Shown piece after piece: positions 7,641 through 15,761 of a DNA stretch of 35,989 nt. Below the pieces are notes generated by a model. That model was not told the DNA's origin. It searched no databases and saw nothing but the letters and a program-made list of their open reading frames with translations. A program made the translations under genes and the position numbers. How positions within the stretch are numbered: the first letter of the stretch is position 1; each line of letters begins with the position of its first letter. The DNA is from Variovorax sp. Root318D1 (GTDB taxonomy: Bacteria > Pseudomonadota > Gammaproteobacteria > Burkholderiales > Burkholderiaceae_C), in the NCBI RefSeq assembly GCF_001424835.1, contig NZ_LMCQ01000014.1, positions 1 through 35,989 on the forward strand, given 5' to 3'.

Positions 7641-7707
7641 GGCGAGCACAAGCGCTCGCCCATTGATTCGCGCAGCACTGCGCCGGCCGGCCTGCGGGCT
7701 CGGCCGG
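7641..7707 (+). promoter_or_regulatory. Two stem-loops between binding-protein and permease genes
   Basis: GGCGAGC (7641-7647) pairs with GCTCGCC (7654-7660), and CCGGCCG (7683-7689) pairs with CGGCCGG (7701-7707). Neither is followed by a T-run. Hairpins in this place in binding-protein-dependent operons commonly protect the upstream message or reduce read-through, giving more binding protein than membrane components. That role is inferred here. Confidence 0.45.
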
Positions 7708-7746
7708 AGAGCCGCCGCGCACCCGTACCTTCGAGAGGGCAACTAA

Positions 7747-8937
7747 ATGAGCAACCAAACACCAGGCTGGTGGCGGCGCACCGGCGTCGACCTGCGGCTG
7801 CTGTTGATGAGCGTGCTGCTGATCGCGATGGGCGTGGTCTTCAACGTGATGTCCGGCGGCGTCTTCCTGTCGCCCGAGAACCTCTACAACGTGGCGCAGC
7901 AGACGGCCGTTGTGGGCATCGTCGCGACGGTCATGGTGCTGGTCATCGTGGCGCGCCACATCGACTTGTCCGTGGGTTCGGTCATGGGCTTTGTCGGCGT
8001 ATTGATCGCGTACCTGCAATACACATCGGGCTGGTCGTGGCCCACGGCCTGCCTGGCGGGCTTGGCCGTGGCACTGCTGGTGTCGATCTACCAGGGCTGG
8101 CTGACGGCCATGCTGGGCGTGCCGTCTTTCGTGGTCACGCTGGGCGGGCTGATGTCGTTCCGCGGCGCCGCGTTCCTCGTGGCCGACGGCAAGACGCAAC
8201 CGGTGAACGACGAGTTCTTCCAGCGCCTGGGCGGCGGTTACGACGGCGGCATCGGCACCACCGCGACCTGGGTTCTCGCGGCGTTCGTGGCGGTGGTGTT
8301 GTTCGCGCGCATGCTGCAGAAGCGCCGCGCGCGCGCTCATCACGAGATGCCCAACGAGCCGCTGTGGCTGGAGCTGCTGCTGACCGCCGTGCCGGTGGCG
8401 GTGGTGTTCGTTTTTGCGGCCGTCATGAACAACTACCAGATCGCGTCGAAGGACGCGCCGCAGGGCCTGCCGATTCCGGTGCTCATCTGGGCCGTGGTGG
8501 CCATCGTGCTGTCGTTCATCGTGCACCGCACGCGCTTCGGACGCTACGTGTTCGCGATGGGCGGCAACCCGGATGCGGCCGCGCTGGTGGGCATTCCGGT
8601 GAAACGCGTCACGCTGATGCTGTTCGCACTGCTCGCGGTGCTGGTGACGGTGGCGGCCATCGTGTCGATTGCGCGGCTCAATGCCGGCACCAACTCCCTC
8701 GGTACGGGCATGGAGCTGTACGTGATCGCGGCCGCCGTGATTGGTGGCACGGCGCTCGCGGGCGGCAGCGGCTCGATCTTCGGCTCCGTGCTGGGCGCGC
8801 TCATCATGCAATCGCTCGACAGCGGCATGCTGCTGCTCGACGTGCCCATCGGCAAGCGCATGGTGATCATCGGACAGGTGCTGATCGTGGCGGTGGTGTT
8901 CGATGTTCTCTATCGCAAGCGCTTTGGAGAGAACTGA
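7747..8937 (+). CDS. xylH: Sugar ABC transporter permease, XylH type
   Basis: A 396-residue inner-membrane permease of the branched-chain/sugar permease family (BPD_transp_2). About ten hydrophobic segments are visible. The signature [14 protein letters not shown] near residue 75 corresponds to the conserved GIDLSVGS of Rbs/Xyl permeases. The segment [20 protein letters not shown] near the C-terminus is the ATPase-contacting region. The length matches XylH (about 390) and exceeds RbsC (about 320). The start follows GAGAGGG. The ATPase gene begins two bases after its stop, so the two are tightly coupled. Confidence 0.92.
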   Translation: MSNQTPGWWRRTGVDLRLLLMSVLLIAMGVVFNVMSGGVFLSPENLYNVAQQTAVVGIVATVMVLVIVARHIDLSVGSVMGFVGVLIAYLQYTSGWSWPTACLAGLAVALLVSIYQGWLTAMLGVPSFVVTLGGLMSFRGAAFLVADGKTQPVNDEFFQRLGGGYDGGIGTTATWVLAAFVAVVLFARMLQKRRARAHHEMPNEPLWLELLLTAVPVAVVFVFAAVMNNYQIASKDAPQGLPIPVLIWAVVAIVLSFIVHRTRFGRYVFAMGGNPDAAALVGIPVKRVTLMLFALLAVLVTVAAIVSIARLNAGTNSLGTGMELYVIAAAVIGGTALAGGSGSIFGSVLGALIMQSLDSGMLLLDVPIGKRMVIIGQVLIVAVVFDVLYRKRFGEN

Positions 8938-8938
8938 A

Positions 8939-9715
8939 ATGAGCACCATCGACACATCCACGCCCCTCGTCGAACTGCGCGACATCCGCAAGGCCTTTGG
9001 CGGCGTGAAGGCGGTGGACGGCGTGAGCGTCAACCTTCATCCGGGCGAAGTGGTTGCGGTGCTCGGCCACAACGGTGCGGGCAAGTCCACGCTCATGAAG
9101 ATGCTCGCGGGCGCCTACCCGATTGATTCTGGCGACACGCTGATCGAGGGCGAGAAGGTCCACATCCGCACGCCCGCCGAGGCGCAGGCGCTGGGCATCG
9201 AGACCATCTACCAGACGCTCGCGCTGGCCGACAACCTCGACTCCGTGTCCAACCTCTTTCTCGGCCGCGAAAAGATGACGCGCTGGAACACGCTCGACGA
9301 TCATTTCATGGAAGTGCAGGCGCGCAAGGTGTTCCACCGCCTGAACAAGAACTTCACCAACATCCGCATTCCGGTGCGCCGCCTCTCGGGCGGGCAGCGG
9401 CAGGTGGTGGCGATCTCGCGCGCGCTGTACTTCAACGCGCGCATCCTCATCATGGACGAACCGTGCGCCGCGCTCGGCCCCGAAGAAACCGCGATGGTCG
9501 GCGGGCTCGTGAAGCAGCTTAAGGCCGATGGCGTCGGCATCTTTCTGATCACGCACGACATGCCCGACGTCTTCTCGCTGAGCGACCGCGTCGCGGTCAT
9601 GAAGAACGGCAAGCTCGTCGGCACCTACCGCACCGCGGACGTCACCGAAGACGAAGTGCTCGGCATGATCATCGCCGGCAAGCGCCCCGAAGGAAAAGAG
9701 CAGGCGCACAGGTGA
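8939..9715 (+). CDS. xylG: Sugar ABC transporter ATPase, single-domain
   Basis: A 258-residue ATP-binding subunit. The Walker A motif GHNGAGKST is at 43-51, the Q-loop near Gln92, the signature LSGGQRQ at about 149-155 and the Walker B ILIMDEP at 169-175. Classic XylG, RbsA and MglA have two tandem ATPase domains (about 500 residues); this one has one, so it presumably works as a homodimer. Single-domain ATPases occur in FrcA-type systems. The ATG at 8939 is chosen because an upstream in-frame ATG lies inside the permease gene. A 40-base gap separates it from the ROK regulator gene. Confidence 0.92.
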   Translation: MSTIDTSTPLVELRDIRKAFGGVKAVDGVSVNLHPGEVVAVLGHNGAGKSTLMKMLAGAYPIDSGDTLIEGEKVHIRTPAEAQALGIETIYQTLALADNLDSVSNLFLGREKMTRWNTLDDHFMEVQARKVFHRLNKNFTNIRIPVRRLSGGQRQVVAISRALYFNARILIMDEPCAALGPEETAMVGGLVKQLKADGVGIFLITHDMPDVFSLSDRVAVMKNGKLVGTYRTADVTEDEVLGMIIAGKRPEGKEQAHR

Positions 9716-9755
9716 ACGCAGGCGCGCTCGTGGTTCGCAGGTTGGGGGTCGGATC

Positions 9756-10916
9756 ATGACCATCGGCGATCAGCAGTTGCTCAAGCGGATGAACCGCAGT
9801 GTCTTGCTGCGTTTGCTGCGCGCCCGCCCGGGTCTCTCGCGTGCGCGGCTTGCCGACGAAAGCGGCCTCACCAAATCGACCGTGAGCCTCCTGGTGCGCG
9901 AGCTGCTCGACGAGGGCTGGCTCAGCGAGGCGGGTACCACGGTTGCCGATGGTCTGGGGCGGCCTTCAACGCCGCTGCAGATCAACGTCGGCGTGCGCGC
10001 GTTGATGGGCGTCGAGATCGCCGTCGAAACGGTACGCCTGGCCTGCGTCTCGCTGCAGGGCGAGGTGCTCCATGCCGACACGCATGCGCTGACCGACAGC
10101 GCACCGGCCGGCGTCTGCGCGCAGGTCGCGCGCATGGCTGCGGAAGCGCACCTGCAGTTGAACGAACGGGGATTGCGCCTGTCGAGCATTGGCGTCTGCG
10201 TGCCCGGCGCGGTGGACGATTGCACCGGCGTGGTCCGCTTTGCGCCCAACCTCGGCTGGCGCAATGTGAGCCTGCTGCCCGCGCTCGAGCAAGCCTTTGC
10301 CGCGGCGGGCCTGCCGGGCGTCACGGTGCAGCTGCAGAACGATGCCGATGCCGCCGCGCTCGGCGAGTACGAGTTCTTCGGCGGCGAAGGCGGCGATCCG
10401 CTGATCTTCGTCAGCTGCGACGTGGGCGTGGGTGCCGGCGTGGTGCTGAACGACCGCCTCTTCACCGGCGCGCAAGGCATGGCGGGCGAGATCGGCCACA
10501 CCATTCTGCAGATCGACGGGCCGTTGTGCTCGTGTGGGCGAAGAGGCTGCGCCGAAGCCTTCTTCGGCTCCCGCGCGCTGGAGCGTGAGGCGCCCGACAC
10601 GGCGCGTGCGGCTGCCTTCTTCGGCGTGCTGCTGCAGAACCTGTGGGTCACCTTCGACCCGCGCGCCATCGTTCTCGGCGGCAAGTCGTGCACCCACCAT
10701 CGCGGCCTGGCGCAGGCGGCTTTCGAGATGGTGAAGCGCCATGCCGATGCGGCCGGCATGCCCGCGCCCGAGCTGCGCCTGGCCCACCATGGCGAGCTGG
10801 CGCCGGCGGTGGGCGCGGCCGCGCTGGCGCTGCACGAGTACCTCCGGCCGCTTCAGCCCGATGCGCGCGCGCGCCGCGCACGCGCGGCACGCGAGTACGC
10901 GTTGCCTTCGGCCTGA
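9756..10916 (+). CDS. xylR: ROK-family transcriptional regulator (XylR/NagC-like)
   Basis: A 386-residue regulator. An N-terminal winged helix-turn-helix (about residues 15-55, LSRARLADESGLTKSTVSLL) is followed by a sugar-kinase-like ROK domain. The zinc site is visible as His248 with Cys258, Cys260 and Cys265 (CSCGRRGC). LQNDADAAALGE carries the Asn-Asp of the sugar-binding pocket. It is the last gene of the transporter cluster and probably controls it through the palindrome at 6537-6563. Sequence shows a regulator rather than a kinase, since the DNA-binding domain is intact. The effector sugar is unknown. Confidence 0.9.
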   Translation: MTIGDQQLLKRMNRSVLLRLLRARPGLSRARLADESGLTKSTVSLLVRELLDEGWLSEAGTTVADGLGRPSTPLQINVGVRALMGVEIAVETVRLACVSLQGEVLHADTHALTDSAPAGVCAQVARMAAEAHLQLNERGLRLSSIGVCVPGAVDDCTGVVRFAPNLGWRNVSLLPALEQAFAAAGLPGVTVQLQNDADAAALGEYEFFGGEGGDPLIFVSCDVGVGAGVVLNDRLFTGAQGMAGEIGHTILQIDGPLCSCGRRGCAEAFFGSRALEREAPDTARAAAFFGVLLQNLWVTFDPRAIVLGGKSCTHHRGLAQAAFEMVKRHADAAGMPAPELRLAHHGELAPAVGAAALALHEYLRPLQPDARARRARAAREYALPSA

Positions 10917-11001
10917 AAATCGTTGGCGGGGCGCCGGCAGGTCCGCGGCACACCGCCGATGTATGGCGACTGCGCGTACGCCTGCGCACGGGTGCCTTGG
11001 C

Positions 11002-12291
11002 CTAGCTTCTGGGGTTTTCCGTCCCCCGGAAGAACCCGCCGGGCGCTGCGCTCTTGTCTTCCTCGCGCCATTCGCGCAGGCGTCGGTACAGGGTTCCACG
11101 CGACACGCCCAGCTGCCGCGCCGCCTGCGAAACGTTGCCGCCTTGCGCGGCCAGCGCTTCCTCGATCAGCTTGCGGCTGTGCTCGCGCAGGGTCTCGCTT
11201 TGGAGCGCCTCCGGCTCCGGTGCTTGCGAAGTGCCTCCTTCTGACGGTGCCGTCTCGATCGGTGCTGGCGCCGTCGCCATCGCACTGGTCTGGCCCGGCA
11301 TCGCCACCGCGTGCCTGAAGTCCGCGCCGTCTGCGGCCTTGAGCCGCGCCTGCACCCACACGCCGAGCCCGCTGGCCAGGCGCAGCGGCTGGGCGGCTTC
11401 GCGCCGTTCCAGCCGCAGGAGGCTCGCGAGATCGTGGCCCAGCATGGACTCGACGTCACGCTCGCACGCCTCCTCGGGCAGGCGGCCGATCAGCCGCGCG
11501 CCGGCGCCGTTGAGCCAGGCGATGGTGCCGTCGGGCGCCACGCCCGCCAGAGCTTCCATCGGCGTGCCAAGCAAGCTGGGGCTGGCCTGAAAGCGCAGGA
11601 TCAGGTGGTCGCGCGACTGGGCCTGCAGCAGCCGGTTCTCGATGGTGGTGGCGTAGAGCGCCACCATCGAGGCCGCGTCGAAACCGAAGCGCCGCGCCTC
11701 CATCGTGATGTCGAGCACACCGGCCAGGCGCCCCGTCACGTCGCGGATGGGCGCCGCGGCGCATTGCATCTGGGACAGCACGTCGAAGTAGTGCTCCGCG
11801 CCGTCGACAGTGCAGGCCTGCCCCGTGGTCGCGACGATGCCCGGCGCCGTGGTGCCGACCATGCGCTCTGAAATGTTCACGCCGACGCGCGCGGTCTTTC
11901 GCAGCACCGGCTGGTGCGCCCCGGCCGGGTGCTGCGTAACGTGCACCACCACGCCCTCGCCGTCGGTCAGGATCACGCGGGAGTCGGTGCCCGAGAGCGC
12001 GCTTTCCATGCTCGCAAGCTCTTGCTGCGCAACCTCGAGCAGTTCGCGATTGCGCGCCAACGTGGCGTGCAGCCGGCTCGGCGTGACCGCATCGAAGGGC
12101 ACGATGCGTTGCCGGTCGCTGTGGTTGCGGGTGCAGCGCAGCCACGACTGGATCACCGCTTCGCCGACGAGCCCCGAGGGGCGCACGCCTTCCTCGAAGA
12201 ACTGCTGCCGCGCGAGCGCAACGCGCTGCGCCGGCGTGGTGGAAAAGAGTTGGCGCGGCGCAGTGGCCGTGCCCAGCCTTTCGAAAGCCAT
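11002..12291 (-). CDS. AcoR-like GAF/PAS/Fis-type regulator lacking the AAA+ domain
   Basis: A 429-residue regulator resembling the acetoin/glycerol regulator AcoR. The N-terminal part has the family's SWLRC motif near 49-53 and a GAF domain at about 80-225 with PGIVATTGQACTVDGAEHY. A PAS-like segment follows (about 238-300), and a Fis-type helix-turn-helix closes the protein (about 380-412, GNVSQAARQLGVSRGTLYRRL). The central sigma-54-activating AAA+ module (GESGTGKE, GAFTGA) is entirely absent, with only about 70 low-complexity residues in its place. So it cannot drive sigma-54 open-complex formation by itself and probably acts as a conventional activator or repressor. It is divergent from the PQQ alcohol dehydrogenase gene, its most likely target. 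The ATG at 12291 has GAGGAG about 12 bases upstream. Confidence 0.85.
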   Translation of the reverse strand: MAFERLGTATAPRQLFSTTPAQRVALARQQFFEEGVRPSGLVGEAVIQSWLRCTRNHSDRQRIVPFDAVTPSRLHATLARNRELLEVAQQELASMESALSGTDSRVILTDGEGVVVHVTQHPAGAHQPVLRKTARVGVNISERMVGTTAPGIVATTGQACTVDGAEHYFDVLSQMQCAAAPIRDVTGRLAGVLDITMEARRFGFDAASMVALYATTIENRLLQAQSRDHLILRFQASPSLLGTPMEALAGVAPDGTIAWLNGAGARLIGRLPEEACERDVESMLGHDLASLLRLERREAAQPLRLASGLGVWVQARLKAADGADFRHAVAMPGQTSAMATAPAPIETAPSEGGTSQAPEPEALQSETLREHSRKLIEEALAAQGGNVSQAARQLGVSRGTLYRRLREWREEDKSAAPGGFFRGTENPRS

Positions 12292-12329
12292 GCTGTTCGC
12301 TGCTCCTCGAAGTCGGGGGAACCAGGAAA

Positions 12330-12391
12330 TGGGGAAATCGTGACCCCCTCGAATGTGTTCTGCAATGGAACAGCGCCAGACTGGGGAAATC
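12330..12391. repeat. Direct repeat TGGGGAAATC, two copies, in the divergent promoter region
   Basis: TGGGGAAATC occurs at 12330-12339 and again at 12382-12391, about five helical turns apart, in the short gap between the AcoR-like regulator and the alcohol dehydrogenase gene. It could be a pair of regulator-binding sites. No -24/-12 promoter is evident nearby. Confidence 0.35.
12356..12372. promoter_or_regulatory. Dyad TGTTC-N7-GAACA between the AcoR-like regulator and alcohol dehydrogenase
   Basis: TGTTC at 12356-12360 and GAACA at 12368-12372 form a perfect interrupted palindrome between the two direct repeats. The size fits a Fis-type helix-turn-helix dimer, so it is the best candidate binding site for the divergent regulator. 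The assignment is by position and symmetry only. Confidence 0.4.
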
Positions 12392-12448
12392 CCGAGGGTG
12401 AAGGAAAGGGCCACAAAAACGATCCTTGCGGCACAAAGGAGACTCACG

Positions 12449-14569
12449 ATGACAAAGATCCACGCCGGGCTGCTTCCGCTCGCCGTTGCATGGCTGTGCC
12501 TGGGCGCATCGACTGCTTCGGCCCAGGCGGCCGGAACCCCGCAGGAGCGCGCCGCTACGGCCGTCCAGCGGGTGAACGGCAACTTCATCCGCGACAACGC
12601 GGCACAGAAGAAGACCCCTGACTGGCCGAGCTACGGCCTGGATTACGCCGAGTCGCGCTTCAGCAAGCTCGACCAAGTGAACGCCGGCAACGTGAAGCAG
12701 CTGGGCCTGATGTGGTCGTACAACCTCGAGTCGACGCGCGGCGTGGAAGCCACGCCGCTGGTGGTCGATGGCGTGATGTACGTCACCGCGTCATGGAGCG
12801 TGGTGCACGCGATCGACACGCGTACCGGGCAGAAGCTCTGGACCTTCGATCCGCAGGTCGACAAGGCCAAGGGCTTCCGCGGCTGCTGCGACGTGGTGAA
12901 CCGCGGCGTGGCGCTGTACGAAGGCCGGGTCTACGTGGCGGCCTACGACGGCCGCCTCATTGCGCTCGACGCGGCCACGGGCCAGAAGGTCTGGGAAAAG
13001 AACACCATCGAGGGGCAGAAGGGTTCCTACACCATCACCGGCGCGCCGCGCGTCTTCAAGGGCAAGGTCATCATCGGCAACGGCGGCGCCGAGTACGGCG
13101 TGCGCGGCTACGTCACCGCCTACGACGCGAAGACCGGCGACCAGAAGTGGCGCTGGTTCGTGGTGCCGGGCGATCCGAGCAAGCCTTTCGAGGACGAATC
13201 GATGGCGCGCGCCGCCAAGACCTGGGATCCGAGCGGCAAGTACTGGGAGGCGGGCGGTGGCGGCACCGCATGGGACAGCTTCGCTTTCGACCCCGAGCTG
13301 AACCTCATGTACGTGGGCACCGGCAACGGCTCGCCCTGGGCACGCAGCAAGCGAAGCCCCAGCGGCGGAGACAACCTCTACTTGGGCTCGGTGGTGGCCC
13401 TGAACCCCGACACCGGAAAGTACGTGTGGCACTACCAGGAGACCCCCGGCGACAACTGGGACTACACCTCCACCCAGTCGATGATCCTGGCCAACGTCAA
13501 GCTTGGCGGCAAGGCGCGCAAGGTGCTGCTGCACGCGCCGAAGAACGGATTTTTCTTCGTCATCGACCGCACCAACGGCAAGTTCATCTCGGCGAAGAAT
13601 TTCGTCGAAGTGAACTGGGCCACCGGCTACGACAAGAACGGCCGGCCCATCGAGATTGCCGCCGCGCGCCAGAACGAAAAGCCCGGCGACAGCATCCCGG
13701 GCCCCTTCGGCGCTCACAACTGGCACCCGATGTCGTTCAACCCGCAGACGGGCCTCGCCTACCTGCCCGCGCAGAACGTGCCGATCAACCTGATGGACGA
13801 CAAGGACTGGAAGTTCGACCAGAACGTGCCCGGCCGACCGCACGGAGGAATGGGCTGGAACACCGCCATGTTCGCCAATGCCGAGCCGCCCAAGAGCAAG
13901 CCCTTCGGCCGTCTCATCGCCTGGGACCCGGTGGCGCAGAAGGAAGCCTGGGGCGTGGACTACGCCTCGCCCTGGAACGGCGGCACGCTCACCACGGCAG
14001 GCAACCTCGTGTTCCAGGGCACGGCCGATGGTCGCCTGCTGGCCTACAACGCCAAGACCGGCGAAAAGCTCTGGGAGACCCCCACCGGTACCGGCGTGGT
14101 CGCGGCCCCGTCCACCTACATGGTCGACGGCAAGCAGTACGTGTCGGTCGCAGTGGGCTGGGGCGGTGTGTACGGCCTCGCGCAGCGCGCCACCGAGCGG
14201 CAGGGCCCGGGCACGGTCTACACCTTCGCGGTCGGCGGCACGGCCAAGATGCCCGAGTTCGTGCAGTACCGCATGAGCAAGCTGGTCGAGGGCGTGAAGT
14301 ACGACCCCGCCAAGGTGCAGGCCGGCACCATGCTCTATGTGAGCAACTGCGTTTTCTGCCACGGCGTGCCGGGCGTGGACCGCGGCGGCAACATTCCGAA
14401 CCTCGGCTACATGGATGCCGCCTACATCCAGAACCTGGACAAGTTCGTTCTCAACGGTCCTGCCGTGGGGCGCGGCATGCCCGACTTCACGGGCAAGCTC
14501 TCGGCCGAAGAAATCGAGAGCATCAAGGCCTTCATCCAGGGCACGGCGGACGCGATCCGGCCCAAGTAA
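12449..14569 (+). CDS. PQQ-dependent quinohemoprotein alcohol dehydrogenase
   Basis: A 706-residue periplasmic enzyme that oxidises primary alcohols to aldehydes using PQQ and passes electrons to its own c-type heme. A signal peptide ends near residue 27 (ASAQA). The eight-bladed propeller carries the vicinal Cys146-Cys147 that stacks on PQQ, repeated W-docking motifs, and the presumed catalytic Asp338 in GDNWDYT. Residue 340 is Thr, whereas lanthanide enzymes such as XoxF and PedH have Asp there, so calcium is the expected cofactor metal. The C-terminal cytochrome domain has CVFCH (634-638) and a likely distal ligand Met677 (GRGMPDF). This layout is that of type II quinohemoprotein dehydrogenases. 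The ATG at 12449 follows AAAGGAGA. No PQQ synthesis genes or separate cytochrome are in the window. Confidence 0.95.
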   Translation: MTKIHAGLLPLAVAWLCLGASTASAQAAGTPQERAATAVQRVNGNFIRDNAAQKKTPDWPSYGLDYAESRFSKLDQVNAGNVKQLGLMWSYNLESTRGVEATPLVVDGVMYVTASWSVVHAIDTRTGQKLWTFDPQVDKAKGFRGCCDVVNRGVALYEGRVYVAAYDGRLIALDAATGQKVWEKNTIEGQKGSYTITGAPRVFKGKVIIGNGGAEYGVRGYVTAYDAKTGDQKWRWFVVPGDPSKPFEDESMARAAKTWDPSGKYWEAGGGGTAWDSFAFDPELNLMYVGTGNGSPWARSKRSPSGGDNLYLGSVVALNPDTGKYVWHYQETPGDNWDYTSTQSMILANVKLGGKARKVLLHAPKNGFFFVIDRTNGKFISAKNFVEVNWATGYDKNGRPIEIAAARQNEKPGDSIPGPFGAHNWHPMSFNPQTGLAYLPAQNVPINLMDDKDWKFDQNVPGRPHGGMGWNTAMFANAEPPKSKPFGRLIAWDPVAQKEAWGVDYASPWNGGTLTTAGNLVFQGTADGRLLAYNAKTGEKLWETPTGTGVVAAPSTYMVDGKQYVSVAVGWGGVYGLAQRATERQGPGTVYTFAVGGTAKMPEFVQYRMSKLVEGVKYDPAKVQAGTMLYVSNCVFCHGVPGVDRGGNIPNLGYMDAAYIQNLDKFVLNGPAVGRGMPDFTGKLSAEEIESIKAFIQGTADAIRPK

Positions 14570-14593
14570 GGACGACAAGGCAGAGCGGGCCGG

Positions 14594-15580
14594 TCAGCCC
14601 GCGAGCCGCAGTTCGTGGATAAGGCCCGCCACGTTGCTCACCTGCAGCTTGTCGTAGATCGACTGGATGTGGTTGCGCACCGTGGCGGGCGAGCGGCTCA
14701 AAATGGTGGCGATGTCCTTGTGGGTATCGCCCCTGGCGAGCAGCTCGGCAATGGTGTGCTCGCGCGGCGTGAGACTGTCGGCGCGGCAGCGCTTGCGCAC
14801 GCTCAGGAACAGCAGGCGCTGTTCGAGCCGGTACGACACTGCGACATGCCGGCCCAGGTAGGCGGACTGCACCGTCATGAAATGTTCCAGCAGCGACTGC
14901 GGCAACGCCTGGCGCGGCCAGCCGGCGAACTCTTCCTGCATCAGCGCGACGAAGGTCACGTCGCAGTGATAGATCGCGCCTTTCAGGTCGGCGATGGCTG
15001 AGCCGCGGGGCTGCACGCCGGAGGTCGGCGAGAGCGTCCGGTCCAGGTGCATCACGCGGTTGAGCGCCAGTGCCTGCATGAGGTGCGGCGACAGGCTGGC
15101 CAGGAGGCTCACTTCCTCGGGCTTGCAATGCGCGTCCGGGTCGGCGCGGAACAGCGAGAACCAGTGCATGAAGTTGGACCGCGGGTCGCTGTCCATCGTG
15201 ATGAAGATGTTGTTCTGGTCATAGCGCTGCACGTAGTCCAGAAACGGCGCGTACTTGGGCCCGCTCCACCAGCTCGCCGAGTTGAAGCCTCTCGTGGCAT
15301 GTCCCTTGCCGAAGAAGCTCGCGGCTGCGGAGTCGAGGTGCTTGAAGGACTCGTACTCCATCATCATCTCGGGCGTTTTGCGGTGCAGGTGCAGCGTGTG
15401 CACCTCGATTCCCTCGTCGGCTGTGGTGGCCGTGCCCCACATCGACGCGTCGAAGGACAGCACCGGCTTGATGAGGTCGAGCGCGGCATCCTGGAAGGCG
15501 CTGATCGGCAGCTCGTGCGAGAGCCGGTAGAGCTGCAGCAGCAGCTCGCTGAAGTCGTGCAGTGCGGCCGGTCGGGTCAT
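14594..15580 (-). CDS. LuxR-family transcriptional regulator
   Basis: A 328-residue protein with a C-terminal LuxR/FixJ-type helix-turn-helix from about residue 270 (LTPREHTIAELLARGDTHKD, then TVRNHIQSIYDKLQVSN). The N-terminal ~250 residues have no recognisable autoinducer-binding, receiver or ATPase domain; they look like a soluble alpha/beta sensor fold. It converges on the alcohol dehydrogenase gene with a 24-base gap. A GCGGGC / GCCCGC stem-loop (14585-14602) spans its stop codon. It is divergent from the large lipoprotein gene. Its target could be either neighbour; the signal is unknown. Confidence 0.85.
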   Translation of the reverse strand: MTRPAALHDFSELLLQLYRLSHELPISAFQDAALDLIKPVLSFDASMWGTATTADEGIEVHTLHLHRKTPEMMMEYESFKHLDSAAASFFGKGHATRGFNSASWWSGPKYAPFLDYVQRYDQNNIFITMDSDPRSNFMHWFSLFRADPDAHCKPEEVSLLASLSPHLMQALALNRVMHLDRTLSPTSGVQPRGSAIADLKGAIYHCDVTFVALMQEEFAGWPRQALPQSLLEHFMTVQSAYLGRHVAVSYRLEQRLLFLSVRKRCRADSLTPREHTIAELLARGDTHKDIATILSRSPATVRNHIQSIYDKLQVSNVAGLIHELRLAG

Positions 15581-15662
15581 CGCTGCAGTCTTTCATTGCG
15601 CCTTCTCAGTGCGCATCCCATATTCCGGTGATTTGTTCTTCGGCACGCCGACGGACTTCAAG

Positions 15663-15688
15663 AATGGTGCATTTGCATCATTTTTTTT
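15663..15688. promoter_or_regulatory. Near-perfect AT-rich palindrome followed by a T-run
   Basis: AATGGTGCA (15663-15671) and TGCATCATT (15674-15682) form a dyad with one mismatched pair and a two-base centre, and T runs to 15688. It lies about midway between the divergent LuxR and lipoprotein starts. It may be an operator for the LuxR-type regulator; with the T-run it could also act as a weak rightward attenuator. Such AT-rich sequence is unusual here. Confidence 0.4.
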
Positions 15689-15761
15689 GGAGAAGTGAAA
15701 GCTATTGTTTGCGGGGCCTCCGGTTGCCAGAGGTGTCCAACCTTTTTAGAAGAGCTCATCC

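Noticed and set aside
7042..9033. 663-residue open frame on the minus strand over the xylF/xylH region
   Set aside because: His/Arg/Gln-rich shadow of high-GC coding on the opposite strand; xylH motifs in the plus frame are clear.
12292..12448. Sigma-54 (-24/-12) promoter for the alcohol dehydrogenase
   Set aside because: No GG-N10-GC arrangement is found in the region, consistent with the missing AAA+ domain in the regulator.
12791..14578. 595-residue open frame antisense to the PQQ alcohol dehydrogenase
   Set aside because: Shadow of the plus-strand gene, which has heme, PQQ and signal-peptide motifs; the antisense product has no recognisable motif.
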